From contig MKVX01000008.1 in NCBI GenBank assembly GCA_001899255.1, forward strand, positions 122,745 through 186,744: DNA of 64,000 bases, written 5' to 3'. The DNA comes from Rhizobiales bacterium 62-47 (GTDB lineage Bacteria > Pseudomonadota > Alphaproteobacteria > Rhizobiales > Xanthobacteraceae). The number at the start of each line of letters is the position of its first letter. The first letter of the stretch is position 1. Positions 36,377-45,422 of this stretch are shown one piece after another. The translations under genes and the position numbers were made by a program. Below the pieces are notes generated by a model. That model was given only the letters and a program-made list of their open reading frames with translations. It did not search any database and was not told the origin of the DNA.

Positions 36377-37147
36377 CTAGCGCACCGCAACGATGAATAT
36401 CCGCGGAAACCGCAACAGCACCTTGCCATCGGCCTGCGGCAGGTAAGCCGCGGCGACGCGTGCGGTATATTCGGCCAGATAGAGCTTGCGTTCCGCCGGC
36501 TCCAGCGGATCGAGAAACGGCCGCAAGCCGGTGCCCTTGACCCATTCGACGATTTCCGCGGCGTCGTCCAGCGCGTGATTGTAAATGGTGTGCCAGATCT
36601 CCAGCCGACTGCACAGCGGCTGGAGCGCATCGTAGTAATCGCGCGGCCGGGGCAATGCCGCGCGCAAAGCCGTCGCATCGGTGAGCGCCGGGCGGAACGG
36701 CTCCTGAAAAGCCACCTCGCGCATCAGGACATGGGATGGCTCTTCGAGATTGTCCGGCATCTGCACCGCAAGCGCCCCGCCCGGCGACAGCGTGCCGACC
36801 AGCCGCTTGAGCTGCTTCAGATGATCCGGCACCCATTGGAAAATGGCATTGGCGAACAGCACATCCGCCTCGGCCGGAGGCACCCAGTGGGCGACGTTGG
36901 CCTCGATGAAAGTTTGGTTGGGCAATCGCTCGCGCGCCTGCCGCAGCATGTCCGCCGATGTATCGATGCCGGTCACCGCGGCTTCCGGCCAGCGCTTGAC
37001 CAGCAGCTCGGTGGAATTGCCCGGGCCGCAGCCGATATCGACCACGGTGCGCGCCTGTTGCAGGGGAATTTGCGCGAGCAGATCCCGCGCGGGCCGCGTG
37101 CGCTGATCCTCGAATTTCAGATACTGCTCAGCACTCCAGTCGGCCAT
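36377..37147 (-). CDS. tam: Trans-aconitate 2-methyltransferase
   Basis: 256 residues. Class I SAM-dependent methyltransferase; motif [16 protein letters not shown] at about 35-49. The opening [21 protein letters not shown] and the segments [10 protein letters not shown] and [12 protein letters not shown] are typical of Tam, which methylates trans-aconitate, a by-product inhibitor of aconitase. Followed downstream by about 140 bp with a T-run but no clear stem. Confidence 0.92.
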   Translation of the reverse strand: MADWSAEQYLKFEDQRTRPARDLLAQIPLQQARTVVDIGCGPGNSTELLVKRWPEAAVTGIDTSADMLRQARERLPNQTFIEANVAHWVPPAEADVLFANAIFQWVPDHLKQLKRLVGTLSPGGALAVQMPDNLEEPSHVLMREVAFQEPFRPALTDATALRAALPRPRDYYDALQPLCSRLEIWHTIYNHALDDAAEIVEWVKGTGLRPFLDPLEPAERKLYLAEYTARVAAAYLPQADGKVLLRFPRIFIVAVR

Positions 37148-37364
37148 ATCGAATTACCTTTGAACGATCAGCCCGTCCGGCAAGATCGTACGCGTAGCGG
37201 AAACCACACGGAACCCGCCGCCGTATATCATACTCGCGGCCGAACTTCACGATGCGTCGGCTTGTGTCATCATATCGCGCGCGACGGGCGGCTTGGTGCC
37301 GCAGCTAAACCCGGTGACAATGACAGAAGCGTTAAACCATCCGGAGCAAACAAGGAACACCACG

Positions 37365-37769
37365 ATGCGCGTCATCATGCTGACGATCTGTCTGCTCGCG
37401 TCTCTGTCATGCGCAGCCCATTCCGACGACGACATTGCCGCGGCACGAACGATCATCAGTTCGCAGGCCGACGCCTTCGGTCGCGACGACGATGCTGCCG
37501 CCTTTGCCTTCGCGGCTCCGGCACTGCAGGAGATGTTTCAGCAGCCCGCGACATTCATGGCGATGGTGAAGCGCAGTTACGCGCCGGTCTATCGTCACAA
37601 GAGCTTCGAGTTCGGCGAAGCCCGCGCAATGGACGGCAAGATCATGCAAAACGTCCACATCAGGGACGCCGACGGCGAATTGTGGGAAGCGCTCTACACG
37701 CTGGAGCGCCAGCCCGACGGCAGCCTGCGGATCACAGGCTGCACCTTGCTGAAGATGGCCGGCGCCTGA
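37365..37769 (+). CDS. DUF4864 domain secreted protein
   Basis: 134 residues from MRVIMLTICLLASLSCAAH, giving a signal peptide of about 18 residues. The mature part (AARTIISSQADAFGRDDDAAAFAFAAP, MVKRSYAPVYRHKSFEF) fits the DUF4864 family, an NTF2-like fold of unknown role. A start 24 codons earlier is possible but would bury the signal peptide. Convergent with ettA. Confidence 0.8.
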   Translation: MRVIMLTICLLASLSCAAHSDDDIAAARTIISSQADAFGRDDDAAAFAFAAPALQEMFQQPATFMAMVKRSYAPVYRHKSFEFGEARAMDGKIMQNVHIRDADGELWEALYTLERQPDGSLRITGCTLLKMAGA

Positions 37770-37786
37770 GCGGCACCGGCGCATCG

Positions 37787-39436
37787 TCACCGCGTCAACT
37801 TCTTGTACTTCACCCGATGCGGGATGACGCTGTCCTGGCCGAGCCGGCGCATCTTGTCCTTCTCGTAATCCTGGAAGTTGCCCTCGAACCATTCGACGTG
37901 GCTGTCGCCCTCGAAGGCGAGGATATGCGTCGCGATACGGTCGAGGAACCAGCGATCATGGCTGATGATGACGGCGCAACCGGCGAAATCCTCCAGCGCC
38001 TCTTCCAGCGCGCGCAGCGTATCGACGTCGAGGTCGTTGGTCGGTTCGTCGAGCAGCAGCACGTTGGCGCCGGACTTCAGCATCTTGGCGAGGTGCACGC
38101 GGTTGCGTTCACCGCCCGACAGCGCGCCGACCTTCTTCTGCTGATCGGCGCCCTTGAAGTTGAACGCCGAGCAGTAGCCGCGGGAATTCACTTCCTTCTT
38201 GCCGAGCAGAATCTGGTCGTTGCCGCCGGAGATTTCCTCCCACACCGTTTTCGAACCGTCGAGCGCGTCGCGCGACTGATCGACGTAGCCGAGATGCACG
38301 GTCTCGCCGACAGTGATGGTGCCTCCGTCCGGCTTTTCCGCGCCGGTGATCATCTTGAACAGCGTCGTCTTGCCGGCGCCGTTGGGACCGATGACGCCGA
38401 CGATGCCGCCCGGTGGCAGCTTGAAGGTCAGGTTGTCGATCAGCAGGCGATCGTTGAAACCCTTCGACAGGCCCTCGAAGTCCACCACATTGTTGCCGAG
38501 CCGCTCCGCAACGGGAATGATGATCTGCGCGGTCTGCGTCTGCTTGTCGTTGGCCTTGGCGAGCAACTCCTCGTAGCGCTGATAGCGCGCCTTGGACTTG
38601 GCCTGTCGCGCCTTCGGCGACGCCGCGATCCACTCCTGCTCGCGCGCCAGCGTCTTCTGGTGCGCGGCGTCCTCGCGGCCTTCCTGCTCCAGCCGCTTCT
38701 GCTTCTGCACCAGCCACGACGAATAGTTGCCCTCGTAGGGAATGCCGCGGCCGCGATCGAGTTCGAGAATCCACCCCGTGACGTTGTCGAGGAAGTAGCG
38801 GTCGTGGGTGACGATCAGGATGGCGCCGGGATAGTTGCGCAGGTGGCCTTCCAGCCACGACACGCTCTCCGCGTCGAGATGGTTGGTCGGTTCGTCGAGC
38901 AGCAGCAGGTCCGGCTGATCGAGCAATAGCTTGCACAGCGCGACGCGGCGGCGTTCGCCGCCCGACAGCTTGGTGACGTCGGCGTCGTCCGGCGGACAGC
39001 GCAGCGCGTCCATCGCCTGATCGACCTTGCTATCGAGATCCCACAGGCCCTGCGCCTCGATCTCGTCCTGCAGCTTGGTCATCTCGTCGGCGGTCTCGTC
39101 GGAGTAGTTCATCGCCAGTTCGTTGTAGCGATCGAGGATCGCCTTCTGCTTGGCAACGCCCTCCATGACGTTCTCGCGCACCGACTTGGTGGCATCGAGC
39201 TGCGGCTCCTGCTCGAGGTAGCCGACGCGCGCGCCTTCGGCGACCCAGGCTTCGCCGGTGTAATCCTTGTCGATGCCCGCCATGATCCTGAGCAGCGTCG
39301 ACTTGCCGGCGCCGTTGACGCCGAGCACGCCGATCTTGGCATCCGGATAAAACGAGAGGTGGACGTTATCCAGCACCTTGCGGGTCGGATAGGCCTTGGT
39401 CAGGCCCTGCATGAAGTAGACGAACTGGCGCGCCAT
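37787..39436 (-). CDS. ettA: EttA, energy-dependent translational throttle (ABC-F ATPase)
   Basis: 549 residues, two ABC domains and no membrane segments. Walker A motifs GVNGAGKST and GPNGAGKTT; signatures [11 protein letters not shown] and [11 protein letters not shown]; Walker B followed by DEPTNHLD and DEPTNDLD. The linker between the domains contains the arm and P-site tRNA interaction motif region. EttA binds the ribosomal E site and gates the first elongation step according to ADP/ATP level. Length and sequence fit EttA rather than Uup. Confidence 0.95.
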   Translation of the reverse strand: MARQFVYFMQGLTKAYPTRKVLDNVHLSFYPDAKIGVLGVNGAGKSTLLRIMAGIDKDYTGEAWVAEGARVGYLEQEPQLDATKSVRENVMEGVAKQKAILDRYNELAMNYSDETADEMTKLQDEIEAQGLWDLDSKVDQAMDALRCPPDDADVTKLSGGERRRVALCKLLLDQPDLLLLDEPTNHLDAESVSWLEGHLRNYPGAILIVTHDRYFLDNVTGWILELDRGRGIPYEGNYSSWLVQKQKRLEQEGREDAAHQKTLAREQEWIAASPKARQAKSKARYQRYEELLAKANDKQTQTAQIIIPVAERLGNNVVDFEGLSKGFNDRLLIDNLTFKLPPGGIVGVIGPNGAGKTTLFKMITGAEKPDGGTITVGETVHLGYVDQSRDALDGSKTVWEEISGGNDQILLGKKEVNSRGYCSAFNFKGADQQKKVGALSGGERNRVHLAKMLKSGANVLLLDEPTNDLDVDTLRALEEALEDFAGCAVIISHDRWFLDRIATHILAFEGDSHVEWFEGNFQDYEKDKMRRLGQDSVIPHRVKYKKLTR

Positions 39437-39668
39437 CGTGTTCCTTGAATCCGTCGGATATCGGGGAAATCTCTGCCGCTCATGTAGCGATGCCGCCGTT
39501 AAAGGGCAACTGCGGCGTTAAGACTTTGGAAAGCCTGTCGGCAACGAATCCCGTGGCTCCCCCTAACAATTCGAACCGCTTTTTAATTACATGCGTCAAA
39601 TCTTGCATGAGCCCGTCATCGTGACCTTCCGCACGGAAAGGCGCTGAAACGACGGCAGAGTACGTCCC

Positions 39669-39878
39669 ATGACAACCATCGCTAGCCAGCCCCCCTCGCC
39701 CGCTGCCGACCGCCAGCGGCGCTCGGCCTCGCTCATCCGCGAGATCAGGGAATTTTTCCGCCTGTTCTTCGTCGCGGCGTTCCGCCCCTATCGTCCCGAG
39801 CAGCATTACATGCGCGGTCCCGGACCGGCCTGTCGGGCCAAGCGCGACCCGGCGACGATGCACCGCCACCTGATCTGA
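39669..39878 (+). CDS. Small basic protein, hypothetical
   Basis: 69 residues, basic, with an amphipathic aromatic stretch (REIREFFRLFFVAAFRPYRPEQHY) in the middle. No recognised domain. Supported by its position in an otherwise empty spacer between ettA and the dehydrogenase and by its balanced composition; the ribosome binding site is weak. May be a family-restricted small protein or a spurious ORF. Confidence 0.45.
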   Translation: MTTIASQPPSPAADRQRRSASLIREIREFFRLFFVAAFRPYRPEQHYMRGPGPACRAKRDPATMHRHLI

Positions 39879-39974
39879 GCATCGCTGAATCCGCACGCAC
39901 GCTTGCACACACCCGGATTGCGCGCGACGATATCGTCCGCCTGTGATGCCGATTCCCGGCCTGCACATCGATCC

Positions 39975-40943
39975 ATGGATGACCTGATGACACGGCTGCG
40001 CTGTGCGATTCTCGACGACTATCAGAACGCCGCCTTGCGGCTGGCAGACTGGCCCTCGCTTAAGGATATCGACATCACCGTATTCGACCAGCCATTTGCC
40101 TCGAAGCACGAGGCAATCACGGCGCTGCAGGATTTCGCCATCGTTTGCGCGATGCGTGAGCGCACGCCGTTCGGCGCCGACGTGCTCAATGCGCTGCCCA
40201 ATCTCAAGCTGCTGATGACGTCCGGCGCGCGCAACGCCTCGTTCGACCTCGCGACGGCGAAAGCACGCGGCGTCGTGGTCTGCGGCACCGGCACCGTCGG
40301 CAATCCGACCGCCGGACTGACCATCGGCCTGATGCTGGAACTGACGCGCAAGATCGGTTTCGAGAACGCACGCATGAAAGCCGGCGAACGCTGGCAGATC
40401 ACGCTCGGCGAGGACGTCGAAGGCAAGACGCTGGGCATCGTCGGCCTCGGCAAGCTGGGCCGTCAGGTCGCCGGCATCGCCAAGGCAATGGGCATGAAGG
40501 TCCTCGCCTGGAGCCAGAACCTCACGCGCGAGGCCTGCGAAGCGGCGGGCGTCGGCTACGCCAGCAAGGACGAGTTGTTCGCCACCGCCGACATCGTCAC
40601 CATCCATGTCGTGCTGAGCGAGCGCTCGCGCGGGCTGGTGTCGCGCGCCGATCTCGCGCGCATGAAGCCGACCGCTTATCTCATCAACACCGCGCGCGGG
40701 CCGATCGTCGATGAAGCGGCGCTGCTGGAGGTGCTGCAGCAACGCCGCATCGCTGGCGCGGCGCTCGATACCTATTCGCAGGAACCGCTGCCGGTCGATC
40801 ATCCGCTGCGCAAGCTCGACAACGTCGTGCTCACGCCGCATCTCGGCTACGTCACAGAGGACAACTACCGGCGTTATTACACCGACATGGTGGAGAACAT
40901 CGCCGCGTGGCGCGCCGGCACCCCGGTGCGGGTGCTCGGTTAA
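39975..40943 (+). CDS. D-isomer-specific 2-hydroxyacid dehydrogenase
   Basis: 322 residues. NAD-binding Rossmann domain with VGLGKLGRQVAGIAKAMGM (GxGxxG), Arg in NTARGPIVDEAAL, Glu in DTYSQEPLP and catalytic His in LTPHLGYVTEDN. Family reaction: reversible NAD(P)H-dependent reduction of 2-oxoacids, including 3-phosphoglycerate dehydrogenase-like enzymes. Substrate unknown. An alternative start at 39987 removes four residues. Confidence 0.88.
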   Translation: MDDLMTRLRCAILDDYQNAALRLADWPSLKDIDITVFDQPFASKHEAITALQDFAIVCAMRERTPFGADVLNALPNLKLLMTSGARNASFDLATAKARGVVVCGTGTVGNPTAGLTIGLMLELTRKIGFENARMKAGERWQITLGEDVEGKTLGIVGLGKLGRQVAGIAKAMGMKVLAWSQNLTREACEAAGVGYASKDELFATADIVTIHVVLSERSRGLVSRADLARMKPTAYLINTARGPIVDEAALLEVLQQRRIAGAALDTYSQEPLPVDHPLRKLDNVVLTPHLGYVTEDNYRRYYTDMVENIAAWRAGTPVRVLG

Positions 40944-41012
40944 AACGAGCAGCCGTCATCCTGAGATTCTGACGCAAAGTCTGCCAATAACGATGGTGCT
41001 CTCTTTTGGCAC

Positions 41013-41099
41013 GTCATGGCCGGATTTGTTCCGGCCATCCACGTCTAAGAGAGCTTCGGCAAGAAAGACGTGGATGGCCGGGACAAGCCCGGCCATGAC
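41013..41099. repeat. Dispersed palindromic repeat, family B copy 1
   Basis: GTCATGGCCGGATTTGTTCC...CCATCCACGTC on the left and GACGTGGATGGCCGGG...GGCCATGAC on the right form long inverted arms around a short centre. A half copy is at 61295-61327. Non-coding. Confidence 0.75.
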
Positions 41100-41187
41100 C
41101 AAAATCGAGGACCTTCGCTAATCGTCCCAAGAATCGTCCCAAGCGTCGAAAAGCATGGGCGCCGGCGCGATATTCATTCCAACAAAA

Positions 41188-41225
41188 AGCCCGCCTCGTC
41201 ATCACGAGGCGGGCTGTTTTTTTTT
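41188..41225. terminator. Bidirectional rho-independent terminator
   Basis: AGCCCGCCTCGT and ACGAGGCGGGCT form a 12-bp perfect stem with a 4-nt loop. On the plus strand GTTTTTTTTT follows; on the minus strand TTTTTG follows. It serves the convergent genes ending at 40943 (plus) and 41242 (minus). Confidence 0.9.
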
Positions 41226-41241
41226 CAGCTCATCGGCGCGT

Positions 41242-42381
41242 TCAGCGCACCGTCACCGGCGCCGGCAGCGGCGGCACCACGGTCGGCGTCGTTCCGCCGG
41301 TCGCCTGCGCGACGGTCGAATCCTGCCGGTTCGGCATCGGCGGCACGGCGGCTGTCGCCGGCGTATGGCTGCCACCCGGCAATACGACGACGCGGGTGCC
41401 GACCTTGACGCGATCGAACAGGTCGGAGACGTCCTCATTGAGCATGCCGATGCAGCCCGACGACACGAACTTGCCGATCGTCGAGGGCTGGTTGGTGCCG
41501 TGGATGCGATAGACGGTCGAGCCGAGATACATCGCACGCGCGCCGAGCGGGTTGCCCGGACCACCGGCCATGAAGCGCGGCAGATAGGGCTGGCGCTCAA
41601 TCATCTCCGTCGGCGGATGCCAATCCGGCCACTCCGCCTTTCGGCTGATCTTCTGCATGCCGTTCCAGGTGAACCCGTCGCGGCCAACACGGACGCCGTA
41701 GCGGATCGCGCGGTTATTGCCGAGCACGTAGTAGAGATAGGTGTTCGGCGTATCGACGACGATGGTGCCCGCCGGCTCCTTGGTCACGAACGTCACTTCC
41801 TGACGGCGCAGGTTCGGCGCGAGCTGCGCCTCGCCGCCCTGATCGGCTTCCGGCTGCTCGTCGGCCGGCAGGGCAGACAATGAGGTCGGCTTGCCGTCGC
41901 TGCCCATCGGCATCGGCGCAAGCGAACCGGTCACGGTACCGGGAGCACCACCGACGGCCGCCGGCGGACGCACCGCATCGGCGTTGCCGCGATCGGAATA
42001 GACAGGCGCCGGCGTGTAGGGGCGGCCATAACGTGGATCGTCCGGCGACATGACCGGACCTTGCGGCACGGCACGGTCGGTATAGACCGGAGCGCTGGTC
42101 GCCGGGCGGCCGTAGCGCGGATCTTCCGGCGACATCACCGGGCCGGGAGGCGACAACGCGGTCGAACTCGGCGATGAGGCAAGTTGCCCTTCATCGACGT
42201 CGTCGAAGTCCGGCATCGCATCCATCCGGCTCGGAACGCCGCGCGCGTCAGCCGGATATCCGACCGGCGAAGCCGAATAGGTAGCGCCGGGGGGCACGGA
42301 ATAGCCCTGCGCCGAAGCCAAAGTGGTTCCCGCCGCGCACAGAGCGCAGGCCGCTACTGCCGTCAAAAAATGCTTGATCAT
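41242..42381 (-). CDS. L,D-transpeptidase (YkuD family) with repeat-containing linker
   Basis: 379 residues. Signal peptide MIKHFLTAVAACALCAAGTTLASA, then a long low-complexity linker that contains two copies of a 28-residue unit sharing PVMSP(E/D)DPRYGRP at about 81-93 and 109-121. The C-terminal YkuD domain has HGTNQPSTIG...SSGCIGML with the catalytic Cys. Forms 3-3 murein cross-links or links proteins to murein. Domain closely resembles that of the transpeptidase at 21864; this one has a longer N-terminal region. Confidence 0.9.
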   Translation of the reverse strand: MIKHFLTAVAACALCAAGTTLASAQGYSVPPGATYSASPVGYPADARGVPSRMDAMPDFDDVDEGQLASSPSSTALSPPGPVMSPEDPRYGRPATSAPVYTDRAVPQGPVMSPDDPRYGRPYTPAPVYSDRGNADAVRPPAAVGGAPGTVTGSLAPMPMGSDGKPTSLSALPADEQPEADQGGEAQLAPNLRRQEVTFVTKEPAGTIVVDTPNTYLYYVLGNNRAIRYGVRVGRDGFTWNGMQKISRKAEWPDWHPPTEMIERQPYLPRFMAGGPGNPLGARAMYLGSTVYRIHGTNQPSTIGKFVSSGCIGMLNEDVSDLFDRVKVGTRVVVLPGGSHTPATAAVPPMPNRQDSTVAQATGGTTPTVVPPLPAPVTVR

Positions 42382-42820
42382 CATCGCCCTTGTATAAACC
42401 CCAAGCCGACACCGGATCGTTAACGCCACATTGCCCACGATAGCGGCGCATTCAAGACAACCCCGCCGGTTTCACCCCCGGATGCCGTCACATTTGGCAA
42501 AATGTGACCCGGCGTGACCGAGAAGCCGCAGTCCGCGAGATCGCCGCGCCCAATCGCAAAAACCATTGCGAAACGCGCCTGAAGCCACCGGATTTGCGGT
42601 ATTCTCGGCACTCTATGGAACGCGTGAAGCGCTGTGGCAAGTCTTTAGCTTGCCTGGCAGGCGCCTCTCCACCTTCATGCATCACTTTTCCGCGAATCAA
42701 CCGGGATAGTTGCGCTATTCTCCGACTGCCTGATTCGCGACTTAGGTCGTAGGCAGGCTGTGTAGTCACCGCGTTCCCGATGGCGAAATGCTGCCGCAGC
42801 CTGCTGCGGCGACGGACTCG
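42382..42820. other. Intergenic region with an inverted repeat
   Basis: About 440 bp with no convincing gene. Notable are GTCACATTT-GGCA-AAATGTGAC (42487-42508), a perfect 9-bp inverted repeat, and GCCGCAG-CCTG-CTGCGGC (42793-42810) just before the next gene, which could fold in its leader. Confidence 0.4.
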
Positions 42821-43888
42821 ATGCTCATGCTGCCCGGCTTCCGCTTCCTGTTCGCAGCCGTTGTGCTGACGATCTCGACGGTGATTTTCGGCCTTGGCGC
42901 GGCGGCCTTGCTGCGCGCCTCGCACGACCAATTCGCCAGCATGCCAGCCTGGCGTGCACCGCCGGAAACCGTGTTCGCTCAGCAGCCTGACACGGCGCCG
43001 CCGACACTGGCGCTGCTGCATGTCGATGCCGCGCCGGAAAAATCCATGACCGCGCCGGAGCCTGCGAAGGTGCCAGCCCCGGAGCCGCAATCCGTTGCGC
43101 CGCCCGCCGAGCCCGCTAAAACCGTTGAGGCACCGGCCGCTCCACCTGATGTAACGACATCCGCCGCGAGCGCGCCGAGCATCCAGCCAGCACCGGATCA
43201 GGCCGACACCGGCCGCGTTGCTGCCGTCCGTGACACCGAGGCTGTCAAAGCCGTCGAGCCATCGGACGCGACCGTTACGCCATCCGTGCCGGAACCTGAC
43301 GCGAAGCCGGTGCAGGTGGCCGCGTTGCCCACGAGGCCTGAACCCGCAGCCGCGCCGCCACCGGTCGCGACACCGGCCGCCCCATCAATACAGATTCAGG
43401 CTGAAGCGCCTGCCCCAGTCACCGCAACGCCGGACGCCAAACCTGCGACTGAGTCGGTTGTGGCTGTGGAGCCGCGCGCCGAGATCGCGAAGGAGCCGTC
43501 GCCAGCGCAACCCGCCGAAACGCCGATCGTCGCGAACGAACGGACCACTCCTGCCGCTGCGCCATCACCAACCGAGGCCGATGCGGCAGCAGCGACACTT
43601 CCGGCAAGCTCCACGCCGGACGTTCCCGTCGATGCACCGATCAGGACCGCCATGCTCAATCAGGAAACACCGGAGCCGGTGGCTGAATTGCCGCCGCCCG
43701 TCAGCATCGAAGGCCCGATCCCGCTGCCGCGTTCGCGCGCTATCGCGCTGGCGAAGGATCAGCCGCGCCTGGTAGCGCAGCGGCGCAAGGTTGCCGCACG
43801 CGTCGTGCGGCCGCGTCCCGTGCGACGCGCGACACCTGCCGCAGCAGCGCCAGCACAGGCACCGAACGGCCTGTTCCCGCTCCAGTAG
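42821..43888 (+). CDS. Pro/Ala-rich single-pass membrane protein, unknown function
   Basis: 355 residues. One N-terminal membrane helix (MLMLPGFRFLFAAVVLTIST), then about 300 residues of low-complexity Pro/Ala/Val/Glu/Thr sequence with many A-P-x-P motifs and a basic C-terminus (RRKVAARVVRPRPVRR). TonB-like in composition (Pro-rich periplasmic spanner) but without the TonB C-terminal domain. No known domain. The stop codon TAG is the first three bases of a dispersed repeat (43886-43952), so the C-terminus may have been set by repeat insertion. Start may be a few codons off. Confidence 0.6.
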   Translation: MLMLPGFRFLFAAVVLTISTVIFGLGAAALLRASHDQFASMPAWRAPPETVFAQQPDTAPPTLALLHVDAAPEKSMTAPEPAKVPAPEPQSVAPPAEPAKTVEAPAAPPDVTTSAASAPSIQPAPDQADTGRVAAVRDTEAVKAVEPSDATVTPSVPEPDAKPVQVAALPTRPEPAAAPPPVATPAAPSIQIQAEAPAPVTATPDAKPATESVVAVEPRAEIAKEPSPAQPAETPIVANERTTPAAAPSPTEADAAAATLPASSTPDVPVDAPIRTAMLNQETPEPVAELPPPVSIEGPIPLPRSRAIALAKDQPRLVAQRRKVAARVVRPRPVRRATPAAAAPAQAPNGLFPLQ

Positions 43889-43952
43889 AGCGTTTTCGAG
43901 CGAATTGGGCACCGGTTCGCGTGAAGGAAACGCGTCGGAACAAAAGATAGAA
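43886..43952. repeat. Dispersed repeat with GAGCGTTTTC / GAAAACGC-like arms, family G
   Basis: TAGAGCGTTTTCGAGCGAA, then ACCGGTTCGCGTGAAGGAAACGC and GTCGGAACAAAAGATAGA. The arms GCGTTTTC and GGAAACGC pair imperfectly. This unit is familiar as a multi-copy intergenic repeat in Bradyrhizobium-type genomes (from memory). Confidence 0.6.
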
Positions 43953-44001
43953 CCACGCTGCCGATCCGTCCGCAGCGGAAAGTATTCAACCGCGAAATGG
44001 T

Positions 44002-44862
44002 TCAGGCCGCGCCGGTCGCAACCGGAGGCCCGTCCTGCATGCCCCACTCCGACCACGAGCCGTCGTAGAGCGCCGAGCCGCGCACGCCGAGCCGATACAG
44101 CGCCAGCGTCAGCACGGCGGCGGACACGCCTGATCCGCAGGTCGTGACCACCGGCTTGTCGAGCGCGAGCCCTGCCTGTTCGAATGCGCGCTTGAGATCG
44201 TCGAGCGGCTTCATCGTGCCGGTCGCGGCATCGAACAACTGGTTGTACGGCAGGTTGCGGCTGCCCGGAATGTGGCCCGCGCGGAGGCCGGGACGCGGTT
44301 CGGCGACGCTGCCATCGAAACGACCGCCGGCGCGCGCATCGATCAACTGTTCGCTGCGTGACGCCAGATTATCGACCAGCTGCTGCTTGCTGCGGATGAA
44401 ACTTGCATCGAGTTTCGCAGTGAACTGGCCGGGACGCGGCGATGCCTTGCCGGCCTCGACCGCGCGGCCCTCGGCGCGCCATTTCTTCAAGCCGCCATCG
44501 AGCACCCTGACGTTGCGATGGCCGAACGAGAGGAACATCCACCACGCGCGCGGCGCGGCGACCCAACCGCCGTGATCGTAGATCACCACGGTATCGCCGC
44601 TGGAAATGCCGAGCGCCGCGACATCGCGCGCGAACTGCGCGGCGTCGGGATACATATGCGGCAGCGACGACGCATGATCGGACACCGCATCCACATCGAA
44701 GAACGCCGCGCCGGGAATATGCGCGGCGAGGAAATCATCGATCGGCAGCGGCAGCACGCCGGGCATCTTGAACGATGCGTCGATGACGCGGACGTTGGCA
44801 TCGTTGAGATGCGCCGCCAGCCATTCGGTGGAAACGAGAGGATCGTCGGTGGTGGATGTCAT
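44002..44862 (-). CDS. sseA: 3-mercaptopyruvate/thiosulfate sulfurtransferase (two-domain rhodanese)
   Basis: 286 residues, two rhodanese domains. Catalytic Cys242 in the CGSGVSA loop of the C-terminal domain; CGSG(V/T)(S/T)A is characteristic of 3-mercaptopyruvate sulfurtransferases rather than thiosulfate rhodaneses. Moves sulfane sulfur to cyanide or thiols. Start chosen as MTSTTDDPLVSTEW; the longer in-frame extension runs into a dispersed repeat and is not credible. A single-domain rhodanese is encoded about 150 bp upstream on the same strand. Confidence 0.9.
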   Translation of the reverse strand: MTSTTDDPLVSTEWLAAHLNDANVRVIDASFKMPGVLPLPIDDFLAAHIPGAAFFDVDAVSDHASSLPHMYPDAAQFARDVAALGISSGDTVVIYDHGGWVAAPRAWWMFLSFGHRNVRVLDGGLKKWRAEGRAVEAGKASPRPGQFTAKLDASFIRSKQQLVDNLASRSEQLIDARAGGRFDGSVAEPRPGLRAGHIPGSRNLPYNQLFDAATGTMKPLDDLKRAFEQAGLALDKPVVTTCGSGVSAAVLTLALYRLGVRGSALYDGSWSEWGMQDGPPVATGAA

Positions 44863-44878
44863 GCCTTGACCTTTCTCC

Positions 44879-44988
44879 GTCATCCTGAGGTGCGCGCATC
44901 TTGCGCGCCTCGAAGGATGAACGGCCTCCGTATTCAATCGCGTCATCCTTCGAGGCTCGACGAAAGACGGCTCGCACCTCAGGGTGAC
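44879..44988. repeat. Dispersed palindromic repeat, family A copy 2
   Basis: GTCATCCTGAGGTGCGCGC at one end and GCACCTCAGGGTGAC at the other, with the inner pair CCTCGAAGGATGAA and CATCCTTCGAGGCTC. Lies directly upstream of sseA. Confidence 0.82.
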
Positions 44989-45006
44989 GAATGTCGGGGC
45001 TGGGGC

Positions 45007-45420
45007 TTAAGCCTTCACCTTCGGCACGACCTTCTCGACCGTCTCGCCGGCATCGCGCCATGCAGTAAAGCCGCCGCCGAGATGCGCCACCGGCTTCAGC
45101 CCCATGTCCTGCGCCGTCTTGGCGGCGAGCGCCGAGCGCCAGCCGGACGCGCAGTGGAAGATGAACTTCTTGTCTTCCTGGAAGATCGGCTTGGCGTAGG
45201 GACTGGACGGATCGATCCAGAATTCCAGCATGCCGCGCGTGCAGGAGAACGACCCCGGGATCTTGCCTTCGCGTTCGAGTTCGCGCGGATCGCGGATATC
45301 GACGATCACTGCGTCGCCGCGCGCGACGGCGGCTTTGGCGTCGGCGACGCTCAAGGTTTCGATCTGCGAATTGGCTTCGTCGAGCAGTTTCTTGTAACCG
45401 CGCGTAATCGTCTGCGCCAT
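45007..45420 (-). CDS. Rhodanese-like domain protein, single domain
   Basis: 137 residues. Rhodanese fold with VIVDIRDPRELEREGKIPGS and active-site Cys90 in HCASGWRS. Short N-terminal helix before the domain. Sulfur-transfer role inferred. It begins 2 bp after the VWA gene on the same strand, so the two are one transcript, which is an unusual pairing. Confidence 0.85.
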   Translation of the reverse strand: MAQTITRGYKKLLDEANSQIETLSVADAKAAVARGDAVIVDIRDPRELEREGKIPGSFSCTRGMLEFWIDPSSPYAKPIFQEDKKFIFHCASGWRSALAAKTAQDMGLKPVAHLGGGFTAWRDAGETVEKVVPKVKA

Positions 45421-45422
45421 TT

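Noticed and set aside
36272..38929. 885-codon open frame on the plus strand
   Set aside because: Antisense to tam and ettA, with the same Arg/His-rich composition; it would also overlap the credible DUF4864 gene.
42487..42508. CRP/FNR binding site
   Set aside because: The arms read TCACA...TGTGA, the reverse of the CRP consensus TGTGA-N6-TCACA, so it is listed only as an unassigned inverted repeat.
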